64,000 bases of DNA from Bradyrhizobium centrolobii (GTDB lineage: Bacteria > Pseudomonadota > Alphaproteobacteria > Rhizobiales > Xanthobacteraceae). The translations under genes and the position numbers were made by a program. The notes beneath the pieces were generated by a model. The model was not told the origin of the DNA. It was given only the letters and a program-made list of their open reading frames with translations, and ran no database searches. How positions within the stretch are numbered: position 1 is the first letter of the stretch; each line of letters starts with the position of its first letter. Below are positions 1 to 8,467 of the stretch, in pieces. The DNA lies in assembly GCF_001641635.1 (NCBI RefSeq), contig NZ_LUUB01000022.1:151938-215937 (forward strand). Direction: 5' to 3'.

Positions 1-97
1 ATCTATGACCGACAACTGCCACGCAATCTGTTCAATCCGTACTTCCGCTCCCGACGCTCGCAGAGTGCGCAGATAACAGATAGCAGGCCTGGTTGCT

Positions 98-280
98 CGT
101 CACCGCAATATTGGAGACCAAGGCACAAGCGGAAGCGCTCCCCGCCACGTCTCGAAGCTATGCTTGCTGGACAAGCGCGAATGCAACGCCTAAACCGCGG
201 CCTCCCGGCTCCCCACAGGGACAACAGAGTGACGGAATGCGGCGACAACACGTATGTGTCGGGGACAATGCCGTGATGTC
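98..280 (-). pseudogene. Decayed remnant of the lysC 3' end (second copy)
   Basis: This stretch aligns with 3001-3176, the 3' end of the intact lysC plus 54 bp beyond its stop, at roughly 90% identity by hand alignment. Read on the minus strand it begins with [13 protein letters not shown] as in the intact gene. It then loses frame through a 1-base deletion and a 2-base insertion, and a further 6-base indel lies beyond the stop position. The V-Q-Q-A-stop end is still recognisable near 155. Nothing upstream of the last ~40 codons is present, so it cannot be functional. It is in direct orientation to lysC and, with it, brackets the segment 281-3000. No other gene is seen in 1-428. Confidence 0.85.
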
Positions 281-428
281 TTGATCGACAGCGATCAACG
301 CTTTCGTGAAATATGAAGCAGTTCACAGTCGTAAATCGACGTCCGGGTTAACCGGGCGAAGAATTCCGGCCGTTGATTGGGGGCGATGAGATCGGAAGCG
401 CGTCTGATGACTGACGGGAATCGAAGAT

Positions 429-1139
429 ATGAACCAGGAGATCGGAGCGACGGGCTATATCCTGATCATCAACAATGATCCGTTGATGCGGCAGGCGGTG
501 AGCAGCTACTTTTCCGACCACAATTTCCCCACCAGTTGCTTGCCCTGGAGCGAGTGGAACTGCACCCGCACGCTTCCCAGCTTGATCATCATGGACCAGC
601 CGCATGACGGGCTGGATCGGCTGCGATCAATCCGGTCGAGATCGGATATTCCAATCATCATCACCGGCAATCGCGCCGACGAGGTCGATTCTGTCGTCAG
701 CCTCGAACTTGGCGCCGACGATTACATCGTAAAGCCTAGTCCCAGGGAATTGCTCGCACGCGCCCGCGCAATACTGCGACGCCGGCAAATGTCGGGTTCA
801 GCGCAAACTCGTGTGCGGGACGGCGGCGGCTACAGGTTCAATGGCTGGCGGCTCGAGCGTTATGGCCGCCGTCTCGTAGACTCCAACGAAACACCCGTCT
901 CGCTAACCAAAGGCGAGTATGCCTTGTTGCTGGCGTTCCTGGAAGCACCTGAGCGCCCCCTTTCACGCGAGCATCTCCTGAATGCGACGCGGTTTCATGA
1001 AGATATCTTCGATCGGAGCGTCGATGTTCAGGTCTTGCGGCTGCGGCGCAAGTTGGAGATTGATCCCAATGCACCGCGCATGATCCAGACCGAGCGCGGC
1101 ATCGGCTATGTTTTTGCCCTGCCGGTCGAGCGCTTCTGA
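429..1139 (+). CDS. Orphan OmpR/PhoB-family response regulator with an atypical receiver
   Basis: The 236-residue protein has a receiver domain (about 9-118) and an OmpR-type winged-helix DNA-binding domain (about 135-230, ending TERGIGYVFALP). The likely phosphoacceptor is Asp56 (IIMD), with Thr79 and Lys102 (YIVKP) in the usual switch positions. The acidic pair at the start of the receiver, normally E/D-D, reads Asn15-Asn16-Asp17, so Mg2+ binding and phosphorylation may be weak or absent. No histidine kinase lies nearby. The start has only a weak ribosome site (gggaatcgaag). It sits between a lysC remnant and a monooxygenase remnant, so it may be part of an inserted or rearranged segment. 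Confidence 0.88.
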   Translation: MNQEIGATGYILIINNDPLMRQAVSSYFSDHNFPTSCLPWSEWNCTRTLPSLIIMDQPHDGLDRLRSIRSRSDIPIIITGNRADEVDSVVSLELGADDYIVKPSPRELLARARAILRRRQMSGSAQTRVRDGGGYRFNGWRLERYGRRLVDSNETPVSLTKGEYALLLAFLEAPERPLSREHLLNATRFHEDIFDRSVDVQVLRLRRKLEIDPNAPRMIQTERGIGYVFALPVERF

Positions 1140-1480
1140 ACAATTCGTCGAGACGGCCATGTGAGGCCTGATCCTTGGCGGCCGCCGGCCGCAAGACGCG
1201 TGATCCACTGGGAAAAATGGCGCTGCCGAAGTCTCCTTTCGCAGGCGGACCCGATGTGATTTTGCCCGGCGCGCGTCGTTGGGGCTTGTGACCGAGCCTG
1301 TGCACATTTTGCAGACAGTGCGCTCGTTGCCGCGGGCCGCAGCGCTACGGATGTAACGCAATGTGCAAGCCCTGAAATTCTTGCGTGGCGCGTCTCGCTC
1401 ACCGTGCGGGCTGCTCGCTCAGCTTCGTCGCCGGCGGAAGCTTGTCCCGGCCGACATCGCATTCATCGGGAGCCCTACGC
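1140..1480. other. Intergenic stretch with no gene recognised
   Basis: This 340-bp stretch lies between the response regulator and the monooxygenase stub. Short open frames exist on both strands, but none has a ribosome site plus recognisable composition. No clear promoter or hairpin was identified. It presumably held the upstream region of the now-truncated monooxygenase gene. Confidence 0.5.
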
Positions 1481-1552
1481 ATGTCAAATCCGATTCTCAA
1501 GCAAGCGGTCGTCATCGGTGCGGGAATAGGAGGTCTCGCCGCGGCAGAGTAG
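1481..1552 (+). pseudogene. N-terminal stub of an FAD-dependent monooxygenase
   Basis: An ATG at 1481 opens a 23-codon frame reading MSNPILKQAVVIGAGIGGLA and then AAE before a TAG at 1550. This is the classic start and GxGxxG dinucleotide-binding fold of UbiH/PHBH-type flavin monooxygenases. The reading stops right after the glycine motif and the rest of the family is absent. The next gene starts 38 bp later in another frame. The best reading is an internal deletion that joined the beginning of a monooxygenase gene to the region upstream of the FAD oxidase. Confidence 0.7.
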
Positions 1553-1590
1553 GCCTTTTCATGTTTTCGAAATCACAGGTGGAGGAATTG

Positions 1591-2967
1591 GTGAACGTCA
1601 CGAACAAATCGACGACTTCCGACGCAGCCGCGGAACTGGGCGCAAAGATGCAGGGACGAATCGTGTCACGGGGCGAGGATGAGTATGCCCGCACGCGGCG
1701 GGTATGGAACGGCGCGGTCGAGAACCAGCCAGCGTTATTTGCAGTCTGTGAAACGTCCGCGGACGTGCAGGCGGCGGTGCGAAGTGCACGTCGGCACGGA
1801 GTCCCTCTGTCGGTGCGCGGCGGAGGTCATGACTGGGCGGGCCGCGCCTTGTGCCCAGGCGGACTCGTCATCGACCTCGGCATGATGAGGCAAGTCATCG
1901 TGGATCCGCACGCACGAACAGCAACCGTCTCCGGCGGAGCAAGGATCAAGGACGTGGCTGCCGCCGCCGGTTTCTACGGTCTGGTTGCGGCACTGGGCAA
2001 CTGCGGTGAGGTCGGCGTCACCGGCCTCACCCTGGGCGGCGGTTACGGTCCTCTGAACGGCCGGTACGGCCTGGCGGCGGATAATTTGCTGGGCGCCGAG
2101 GTGGTGCTCGCGGACGGGCGGCGCGTAACGACCGGACCGGATGAGGAGCCCGAGCTGTTCTGGGTGCTACGCGGCGGCGGCGGCAACTTCGGCGTCGTCA
2201 CTTCCATGCGGATCCAGTTGCATGAAGCGCGCCGCATGCTCGCGGGATCGATCGTGTATCCCTGGACCGAAGCCGAGTCGGTGCTGCGCCGCTATGCGGC
2301 GTTCGCGGAAACCATGCCTGACGAACTCGGTGTATCGGCGATCATGACATCCGGTCCGGATGGCCAGCCGGCGCTCATGTTGTCGCCGCTGTGGAATGGC
2401 GATCAACATCGAGGGGAACGCATCATCGGTGAGCTCCAGGCCCTTGGAACGCCGCAATTCGCACAGCTTGGGCCAATGACCTACACTGACATGCTCGCTC
2501 CGTTTGACGCCTGGGTGGCGGAGGCGGCTGGCTGCCACTGGGAGATCCGGACGCGCTCGCTGCCCGCGCTCATGCCCGGCGCGATCGATACGATCATCAG
2601 CGCGGTCGCCCGCAAGACGTCGCCCCGCACTGCGGTCGCCTTTCACCACTTCCACGGCGCGGCCACGCGCATTCCGGCGAACGCGGTCGCGTTCGGCTTG
2701 CGCCAGGAACATTTCATGGTGGAGATCATCGCCGGTTGGGAGCCCGACGGGAGCGACGGCGCGGCGCACAGGCAATGGGCGCAGAACCTTTGCAAGAGCC
2801 TCGCCCCGCTCGCCCTGCCGGGGGGCTACGCTAACCTGTTGGGGCCGGATGACCGCGAACAGGCGGCGGCGGCTTATGGCAACAACGCCGCCCGGCTCCG
2901 CGCGCTCAAGCGTCGCTTCGATCCCGATCGGGTCTTCGCGTCTGCGATCCCGCTGCCAGAGAGATAA
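1591..2967 (+). CDS. FAD-binding (PCMH/BBE-type) oxidoreductase
   Basis: Berberine-bridge-enzyme-like flavoprotein of 458 residues. The FAD-binding PCMH domain fills roughly 35-215, with the SVRGGGHDWAG loop (its His in the position often covalently flavinylated) and VTGLTLGGGYG. The C-terminus (YANLLGPDDREQAAAAYG, then LKRRFDPDRVF) is a BBE tail. These enzymes oxidise sugars, alkaloids or polyphenols. The frame is open from 1363, but the start is placed at GTG 1591 because GGAGG at 1581-1585 sits five bases before it; ATG 1561 is the alternative. The second flavin ligand, a Cys, may be the one in LGNCGEVGVTG. The substrate cannot be deduced. No signal peptide is evident from the GTG start. 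Confidence 0.88.
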   Translation: MNVTNKSTTSDAAAELGAKMQGRIVSRGEDEYARTRRVWNGAVENQPALFAVCETSADVQAAVRSARRHGVPLSVRGGGHDWAGRALCPGGLVIDLGMMRQVIVDPHARTATVSGGARIKDVAAAAGFYGLVAALGNCGEVGVTGLTLGGGYGPLNGRYGLAADNLLGAEVVLADGRRVTTGPDEEPELFWVLRGGGGNFGVVTSMRIQLHEARRMLAGSIVYPWTEAESVLRRYAAFAETMPDELGVSAIMTSGPDGQPALMLSPLWNGDQHRGERIIGELQALGTPQFAQLGPMTYTDMLAPFDAWVAEAAGCHWEIRTRSLPALMPGAIDTIISAVARKTSPRTAVAFHHFHGAATRIPANAVAFGLRQEHFMVEIIAGWEPDGSDGAAHRQWAQNLCKSLAPLALPGGYANLLGPDDREQAAAAYGNNAARLRALKRRFDPDRVFASAIPLPER

Positions 2968-3054
2968 ATCCGTTCGATCGGAAATCCATGTTGCGGCCGC
3001 CGTCACCGCAATATTGGAGACCAAGGCAGAAGCGATCCCTGCCGCGTCTCGAAG

Positions 3055-4257
3055 CTATGCTTGCTGAACGAGCGAATGCAACGCCTTGACCGCGGCCTCC
3101 CGGCTCTCCACGGGGACAAACAGACTGACCGTATGCGGCGACAGCACGTACGTGTCGGGGACAATCCCGTGTTGTCCGAGAACCTGCAACGCCCTGAACG
3201 GCAATGCCGACGAAACGCCGCCGAAGCAGGTGAGACTTACCGAGCTTGAAGACTCGCGCTGCGTGCGCAGATCCTTAGCGTGCTCCAGCGTGCGCAACAG
3301 GGCGTCGAGCCACTCCGCATCACAGGCCACAGTCATGCTGGTTTTTCCTGCGGCGAAGTGTGATGCAAGGAGCTGTGGCCAGGACAGGCTGTTTTGCTTG
3401 AGATGCTGCGCGAATTTCTCAAAGCCGTGATTGAGATCGTTGCAATCGATTTCCACATGCTCAATGCGAGCCATCGAGTTGACGGCCAGAACCTTTCCGT
3501 TTTCCATGCCTGCAACCTCTTTCATCACTTGCGTGCTGTGTTCAACGCCACCCCACTGCCTGAGAACCAGCGGCACATCCTGACTTTGCGCCAGCTCTAC
3601 GCTGCGAAAGTGCAGGATCTTCGCACCCCAGAAGCACATTTCGGACAGCGATGTGAAGTCCACTCGCCGCAGGGGCTTTGCATCCGGCACGATGCGCGGA
3701 TCGGCCGAACAAATGCCGTCGACCTCCTTGATGATTTCACAGCGCTCGGCTTTCAGCGCCGCGGCCATCGCAACGGCGGTGGTGTCGCTGCCGCCCCGGC
3801 CAAGCGTGGTGATTTCCCTGGTCGCCGGGTTCACGCCCTGAAATCCTGCCAGCACCACGACGCGCCCGCGATCAAGTTCCTCACGCACCCGAATGGGCCG
3901 TACATCCAGAATGCGTGCCGAGGAATGGGAGTCGTCGGTCATCACGCCGGCCTGGCTGCCGGTGAAGCTGATCGCGGGCACGCCGAGATCGGAAAGCGCC
4001 ATGCTCATCAGGGACATGCTGATGCGCTCACCGGTCGTCAGCAGCATGTCGAGTTCACGGCGATTGGGCGTCGGGCTGACCTGGTAAGCCATCTGGATCA
4101 ACTGGTCGGTCGTCGTGCCCATGGCGGAGACGATCGCGACGACGCGATGACCACGACCATGCAGATCGGCGAGACTGCGCGCAACCGCGCGAATTTTCGC
4201 CGCTGTTTCAAGGCAGACACCGCCGTATTTTTGCACGATGATGGGATGGTTGCGCAT
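3055..4257 (-). CDS. lysC: Aspartate kinase
   Basis: Aspartokinase (400 residues), the first step of Asp-family amino-acid synthesis (ATP + L-aspartate to 4-phosphoaspartate). Visible motifs are KYGG at 10-13 (usually KFGG), [15 protein letters not shown], the substrate/ATP loop [11 protein letters not shown] and DGICSADPR. The C-terminal ~150 residues form a degenerate ACT-type regulatory region. Its ATG follows the nagA TAG without a gap, and GAGG inside the nagA end serves as ribosome site, so the two are translationally coupled. The pairing with amino-sugar catabolism is odd, and this may be a paralogue of a main lysC elsewhere. A decayed second copy of its 3' end lies at 98-280. Confidence 0.92.
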   Translation of the reverse strand: MRNHPIIVQKYGGVCLETAAKIRAVARSLADLHGRGHRVVAIVSAMGTTTDQLIQMAYQVSPTPNRRELDMLLTTGERISMSLMSMALSDLGVPAISFTGSQAGVMTDDSHSSARILDVRPIRVREELDRGRVVVLAGFQGVNPATREITTLGRGGSDTTAVAMAAALKAERCEIIKEVDGICSADPRIVPDAKPLRRVDFTSLSEMCFWGAKILHFRSVELAQSQDVPLVLRQWGGVEHSTQVMKEVAGMENGKVLAVNSMARIEHVEIDCNDLNHGFEKFAQHLKQNSLSWPQLLASHFAAGKTSMTVACDAEWLDALLRTLEHAKDLRTQRESSSSVSLTCFGGVSSALPFRALQVLGQHGIVPDTYVLSPHTVSLFVPVESREAAVKALHSLVQQA

Positions 4258-5448
4258 CTAACCTCGGTGATAAGCCTCGCTCGCCTCGCCGATCGAACCG
4301 ACACCGCCTATCCATGTGCCGACGATTTCAAAGTCCGGATGGAAGGCGACAAGGTCCGCGCGGTATCCGGGCGCGATCCGCCCAAGCTCGGACTCAAGGC
4401 CCAGAAATGCCGCGGGCGTCCGAGAGGCCATGATGAGGGCATCGACAAGGGAAATTCCGACCAGCGCAACAGCATTGCGCACCGCCTCGATCATGGTGAG
4501 GTGAGCGCCCCCGAGTGTACCATCGGAGCCAGTCAGGCGATTTTCGTGCAACGTGATCTGCCGTCCTTGCAGCATGAATTGCCGGTCGTTCGTGCCCACC
4601 AATGGCATGGCATCGGTGACCAGCATCAATCGATCACGTCCCTTGCAGCGGAAGGCAACACGCAAACAGGCGCGGTCAACGTGGATGCCGTCGCAGATGA
4701 TCCCTGCAAACAGCCGGTCATCCCCAAGCGCGGCGCCCACCAGGCCCGGCTCCCGGGCGTTCAACTGCGACATGGCATTGAACAGATGGGTCACGCCCGA
4801 GACACCGCGATTGACCGCCTGCCCGATTTCGGCTGCCGTGGCGTCGCTGTGGCCTGCCGCGATACGCAATCCGGCGCCGATCAATTCATCGATCATTGAC
4901 GCGGGCACGCATTCCGGGGCCAAGGTCACAATGGAGCGGCCGCAGTTCCCAAAACTCTTGATGGCGGCGAGATCGCGCCGATCGGGCACGCGTATCTCGG
5001 CTTCCGGATGAATGCCCTTGCGAGACCTGTTGAGGGCCGGCCCCTCCAGATGAAAGCCGAGCACGCCGGGAAGCATCAGACAAGCTGGGGCGACTGCAGC
5101 CAACCGCTCGATGACCTCGCTGCGATCGGTGATGAGGGTAGGCAGGCAGCCCGTGGTTCCCTGCTTGCGGTGCGCCTCAACGATGCGTCGAACGCCAGCC
5201 TCCGTTGGCCGGTCGTTGAGAAGAACGCCCCCGCCTCCATTCACCTGGACGTCGATGAATCCGGGCGCAAGGATCGCATCCCGGGGGAGCCGGATCGACG
5301 CGCGCGGCTTTGACTCTCCGAACGTGATGCTTTCAATGCGGCCTTTCGAAATCCTGATGGACCCCGGTCCGCGCATGGCGATACCGTCAAAGATTTGCGG
5401 CGCAGCAATCGTGACAACGTCAGAAGAGGAGCGCTCGCCCATCAGCAT
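4258..5448 (-). CDS. nagA: N-acetylglucosamine-6-phosphate deacetylase
   Basis: Amidohydrolase-superfamily enzyme removing acetate from GlcNAc-6-P to give GlcN-6-P. Signature pieces in order are APGFIDVQVNGGGG, GFHLEGP (metal-binding Glu), AAGHSDA, THLFNAM, CDGIHVD and VTDAM (catalytic Asp). The frame opens at 5499, but the first residues do not look like the family. Starts at 5448 or 5442 (MLMGERSSSD) give the usual length of ~395. It is the first gene of the nagA-lysC minus-strand unit and diverges from the kinase-murQ-SIS operon across a short region with an inverted repeat. It matches the needs of cell-wall amino-sugar recycling. Confidence 0.92.
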   Translation of the reverse strand: MLMGERSSSDVVTIAAPQIFDGIAMRGPGSIRISKGRIESITFGESKPRASIRLPRDAILAPGFIDVQVNGGGGVLLNDRPTEAGVRRIVEAHRKQGTTGCLPTLITDRSEVIERLAAVAPACLMLPGVLGFHLEGPALNRSRKGIHPEAEIRVPDRRDLAAIKSFGNCGRSIVTLAPECVPASMIDELIGAGLRIAAGHSDATAAEIGQAVNRGVSGVTHLFNAMSQLNAREPGLVGAALGDDRLFAGIICDGIHVDRACLRVAFRCKGRDRLMLVTDAMPLVGTNDRQFMLQGRQITLHENRLTGSDGTLGGAHLTMIEAVRNAVALVGISLVDALIMASRTPAAFLGLESELGRIAPGYRADLVAFHPDFEIVGTWIGGVGSIGEASEAYHRG

Positions 5449-5503
5449 CCATCCGAGAGTGGCAGTCACAGACCCGTGAGACGAGTGCCATAATCTCAAG
5501 TGT

Positions 5504-5524
5504 TCCCCATCTAGGCATTGGGGA
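5504..5524. promoter_or_regulatory. Inverted repeat in the nagA / kinase divergent promoter
   Basis: TCCCCA and TGGGGA form perfect 6-bp arms around a 9-base spacer, between two divergent amino-sugar operons. A single operator shared by both is the simplest reading. The regulator is not encoded in this cluster. Confidence 0.4.
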
Positions 5525-5554
5525 CCCGGACCGAAGCCCTCGCGTTAACATTCG

Positions 5555-6493
5555 ATGGGAACAAAAGGTACCACATATCTCGGAATTGACGGGGGCGGAA
5601 CTCACTGCCGCGCCCGGATTGAAGACGAGAGCGGCAGGTTGCTCGGCGGAGCAATCTCGGGACCTGCCACGACGCGGATTGGCGTCGAAAAGGCCTGGCG
5701 TTCCATCATGGAGGCGACCGAAGCGGCTGCCGCACAGGCAGGCCTGACGCGCGAGGATTTTGCGGGGATGCACGCCGGAATTGGCCTCGCCGGGCTTGGC
5801 CGCCGGGGCGCGGAAGCGGCGCTCAAGAACATCGCTCATCCCTTTGCGTCCGCGATCTTCATCAGCGACGGCATGGCTGCCTGTCTCGGCGCCCATAGCG
5901 GCGCGGACGGGGCCATCGTGGTCGCCGGCACAGGCTCGGTGGGTGTCGGCCTGATCGACGGCCGCGAAATCCGTCTCGCCGGTTACGGCTTTCCCGTGTC
6001 GGACGAAGGCAGCGGCGCCGACATTGGCCTACAGGTTGTTCGACTGGCGCTGCGGGCCGCGGATCGCCGCGGCGAGCTGACCCCATTGCTTTCAGAGGTG
6101 CTGGGCGCATTCGATCATGATCCTTATCAGGCGGTGGCCTGGTCCGAAGAAGCCCGGGCCACGGACTACGCTGCGTTCGCGCCAATCGTGATGCGGCATG
6201 CCAATCAGGGCGATCCGGTCGGCCGTCGCATTGTCGAGCGCGCGGCCGATGCCATTGGCGATCTGCTCGATGTGTTCCTGGCGAGAGGAATTGACCGGCT
6301 CGCGCTGGTGGGAGGGCTCGCGGACGCCATTACGCCCTGGCTGACGCCTGATCTGCGCGCCCGCCTGAGGCGTCCTGACGCCGACGCAGCGGCCGGTGCA
6401 TTACTGGTGGCGCGAGGGCGGTTGGACCTGCCAAAGCTTGACCCGCCCGAGAGGGAAACCGACCATGAACAGGCTTCAAAGTTCCGCGATTAA
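5555..6493 (+). CDS. BadF/BadG-family N-acetylglucosamine kinase-like ATPase
   Basis: ASKHA-fold kinase (312 residues) with the phosphate-1 loop YLGIDGGGTHCRAR near the N-terminus and a second nucleotide motif VVAGTGSVGVG. A third glycine-rich stretch (LVGGLADA) comes near the end. In this family and context it most likely phosphorylates GlcNAc (or GlcN) at O6, feeding NagA. It overlaps murQ by 29 bp. The ATG at 5555 lacks a clear Shine-Dalgarno. The plus-strand operon kinase-murQ-SIS contains the core enzymes for GlcNAc/MurNAc-6-P use but no transporter, regulator or anhydro-MurNAc kinase. Confidence 0.85.
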   Translation: MGTKGTTYLGIDGGGTHCRARIEDESGRLLGGAISGPATTRIGVEKAWRSIMEATEAAAAQAGLTREDFAGMHAGIGLAGLGRRGAEAALKNIAHPFASAIFISDGMAACLGAHSGADGAIVVAGTGSVGVGLIDGREIRLAGYGFPVSDEGSGADIGLQVVRLALRAADRRGELTPLLSEVLGAFDHDPYQAVAWSEEARATDYAAFAPIVMRHANQGDPVGRRIVERAADAIGDLLDVFLARGIDRLALVGGLADAITPWLTPDLRARLRRPDADAAAGALLVARGRLDLPKLDPPERETDHEQASKFRD

Positions 6494-7457
6494 GGGCGCA
6501 TGGATCAACTATATGGCAACCGAAGAAGTCGATCCCCGCTTTGCCGATCTTGATGCATGGTCGCTGACGTCAGCGATGGAAGCCATGTGGGAGGGCCAGC
6601 TTGCGGCAGTTGCCGCGATCGGCCATGCCCTTCCCGCGATCACTGCGGCGACCGAAGCGGCCAAGGTGGCGCTGGGCGATCACGGACGCATTGTGTATGT
6701 CGGTGCCGGCACCTCGGGCCGCGTGGCGGTCCAGGACGGCGCCGAGCTGACGCCGACCTTCGCCTGGCCCAACGAGCGCGTCCGCTTCATTGTCGCCGGC
6801 GGAGACAGCGCGTTCGTCACCAGCATCGAGGGCGCAGAGGACGATGTCGACGATGCGGTCGCGCAGATCAATGCCGTGCGGCTCACACCGCACGACGTGG
6901 TGATCGCCGTTGCCGCCAGCGGGACAACGCCATTCACGGTCGCGGCGCTGCAGCATGCAGGCTCTTTCGGTGCAGTGACGATCGGTGTCGCCAACAATCC
7001 CGGCACCGCACTGCTGGCATCGGCAAAGTTTCCGATCTTGATCGAGACCGGCCGCGAGCAGATCGCCGGCTCCACGCGGATGAAGGCCGGCACCGCGCAG
7101 AAGGTCGTGCTGAACCTGATCTCCTCAGGGATCATGCTGCGCCTTGGCCGGGTGTATCGCGGCATGATGGTGAACATGCAGCCGACCAATGCCAAGCTGA
7201 AGCGGCGCGCCGAGGCCATGGTGACGCAAATCGCACACTGTGATCCGTCGCATGCGGCACGCTCGCTCGAGCAGGCCGAGGGAGACATCAAGACGGCTGT
7301 CCTTCTGGCGTTGGGTGTCGACGGGGTTGATGCCAAGACCATCCTGAAAGACTGCGACGGCAACCTACGGCGCGTGTTTGCCGAGCTCGCCGTGAATCGT
7401 GACCGGCATCCAAAGGGAGCGGCGGCCCGCAATCGAGGTGGAGCGGTTGAGCCGTGA
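6465..7457 (+). CDS. murQ: N-acetylmuramic acid 6-phosphate etherase
   Basis: MurQ cleaves the lactyl ether of MurNAc-6-P to GlcNAc-6-P and D-lactate. The 330-residue protein is a SIS-domain lyase with VGAGTSGR at 79-86, DGAEL at 91-95 (Glu94 near the catalytic region), and the family signature GSTRMKAGTAQKVVLN. The frame extends back to 6396, but the ATG at 6465 after GAGGGAAACC gives a standard MurQ N-terminus. It overlaps the kinase upstream by 29 bp and the next gene by four bases. Its product is the substrate of NagA, encoded divergently. Confidence 0.94.
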   Translation: MNRLQSSAIKGAWINYMATEEVDPRFADLDAWSLTSAMEAMWEGQLAAVAAIGHALPAITAATEAAKVALGDHGRIVYVGAGTSGRVAVQDGAELTPTFAWPNERVRFIVAGGDSAFVTSIEGAEDDVDDAVAQINAVRLTPHDVVIAVAASGTTPFTVAALQHAGSFGAVTIGVANNPGTALLASAKFPILIETGREQIAGSTRMKAGTAQKVVLNLISSGIMLRLGRVYRGMMVNMQPTNAKLKRRAEAMVTQIAHCDPSHAARSLEQAEGDIKTAVLLALGVDGVDAKTILKDCDGNLRRVFAELAVNRDRHPKGAAARNRGGAVEP

Positions 7458-8467
7458 CGACCTCAGCGATGGCGAGCGAAATCGAGGAAAGCGCGAATGT
7501 TGTCGCCAACATTGTTCGCAGCCGCCCCGCCACGCGTGACATCACGCAGCGAATTGGGATTGGCTCCGCCCCCCTGTGCGTCGTGTGCGGCCGGGGAAGC
7601 TCCGGGCATGCCGGGGTTTTCTTAAGATACCTCGTCGAGACGCGGCTTCGCCTTCCCGTTTCAGCCAGCGCTCCTTCGGTGATAACGGCATTTCGCACGC
7701 CCCTGATGCTGCGTCATGCGCTGTTCATCGTGATCTCGCAATCCGGGCGCAGCCCGGATCTCGTCGCGGCGACCCGGTCAGCCCGCGCCGCCGGCGCCCG
7801 CACCATTGCCATCGTCAATGCGACGTCATCGCCGGTGGCTGACGAAGCGGAGTTCGTCGTTCCGATCGAAGCCGGCCAGGAGCACTCCGTCGCGGCGACG
7901 AAGACGGTGATCGGCTCGATGGCGGCTGGTGCCGGACTTGTTGCCGAGCTTGCGGACGATCATGCGCTGCGGTCGGCGCTCGACAGGCTGCCCGAGCGCC
8001 TGCACCGCGCGCTGGCGCTCGACTGGTCCGAGATCGCCGATGATCTCGCCAAAGCGTCAGCCGTATTTGTGGCGGCTCGGGGCCTGGGCCTCGGCTCGGC
8101 GCGGGAAATCGCGCTCAAACTTTCGGAAATCCTGCGCCTGCCTTCCATTGGCCTGAGTGCCGCCGAGCTGCAGCATGGGCCGCGGGCCGCGTTATCATCG
8201 CGCACGCCGGTTGTCATGATGCGCCTCATGGATGAAACGGCGACCACGGTGGACGCGCTGGCAGAAGAATTGCGCGAGCAAGAGATCGCGCTGCATCTAT
8301 GCGGCGGGCCGCACGGCTCGCTGCCCTGGTTGGCCGAAGATGACCCCGCCACCGACCCGATCACCATGCTCGTTCCAGCCTACCGGATGATCGAGCAGGC
8401 GGCGCGCGCCTGCGGATTTGACCCGGATCGTCCCCCTCGCCTGAGCAAGGTGACCGAGACGTTTTGA
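7454..8467 (+). CDS. SIS-domain glucosamine-6-phosphate deaminase/isomerase (NagB-II type)
   Basis: The 337-residue protein resembles the isomerase half of GlmS without the glutaminase domain. It has two SIS domains with VCGRGSSGHA (about 44-53), VISQSGRSPDLV (about 93-104) and VAATKTVIG. Such stand-alone proteins act as type II glucosamine-6-phosphate deaminases (GlcN-6-P to fructose-6-P and ammonia), which would complete the pathway with the kinase, MurQ and NagA. The start is GTG 7454, overlapping the murQ stop as GTGA, with a GAGGTGGAG ribosome site about 10 bases upstream. ATG 7469 is an alternative. Confidence 0.87.
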   Translation: MTTSAMASEIEESANVVANIVRSRPATRDITQRIGIGSAPLCVVCGRGSSGHAGVFLRYLVETRLRLPVSASAPSVITAFRTPLMLRHALFIVISQSGRSPDLVAATRSARAAGARTIAIVNATSSPVADEAEFVVPIEAGQEHSVAATKTVIGSMAAGAGLVAELADDHALRSALDRLPERLHRALALDWSEIADDLAKASAVFVAARGLGLGSAREIALKLSEILRLPSIGLSAAELQHGPRAALSSRTPVVMMRLMDETATTVDALAEELREQEIALHLCGGPHGSLPWLAEDDPATDPITMLVPAYRMIEQAARACGFDPDRPPRLSKVTETF

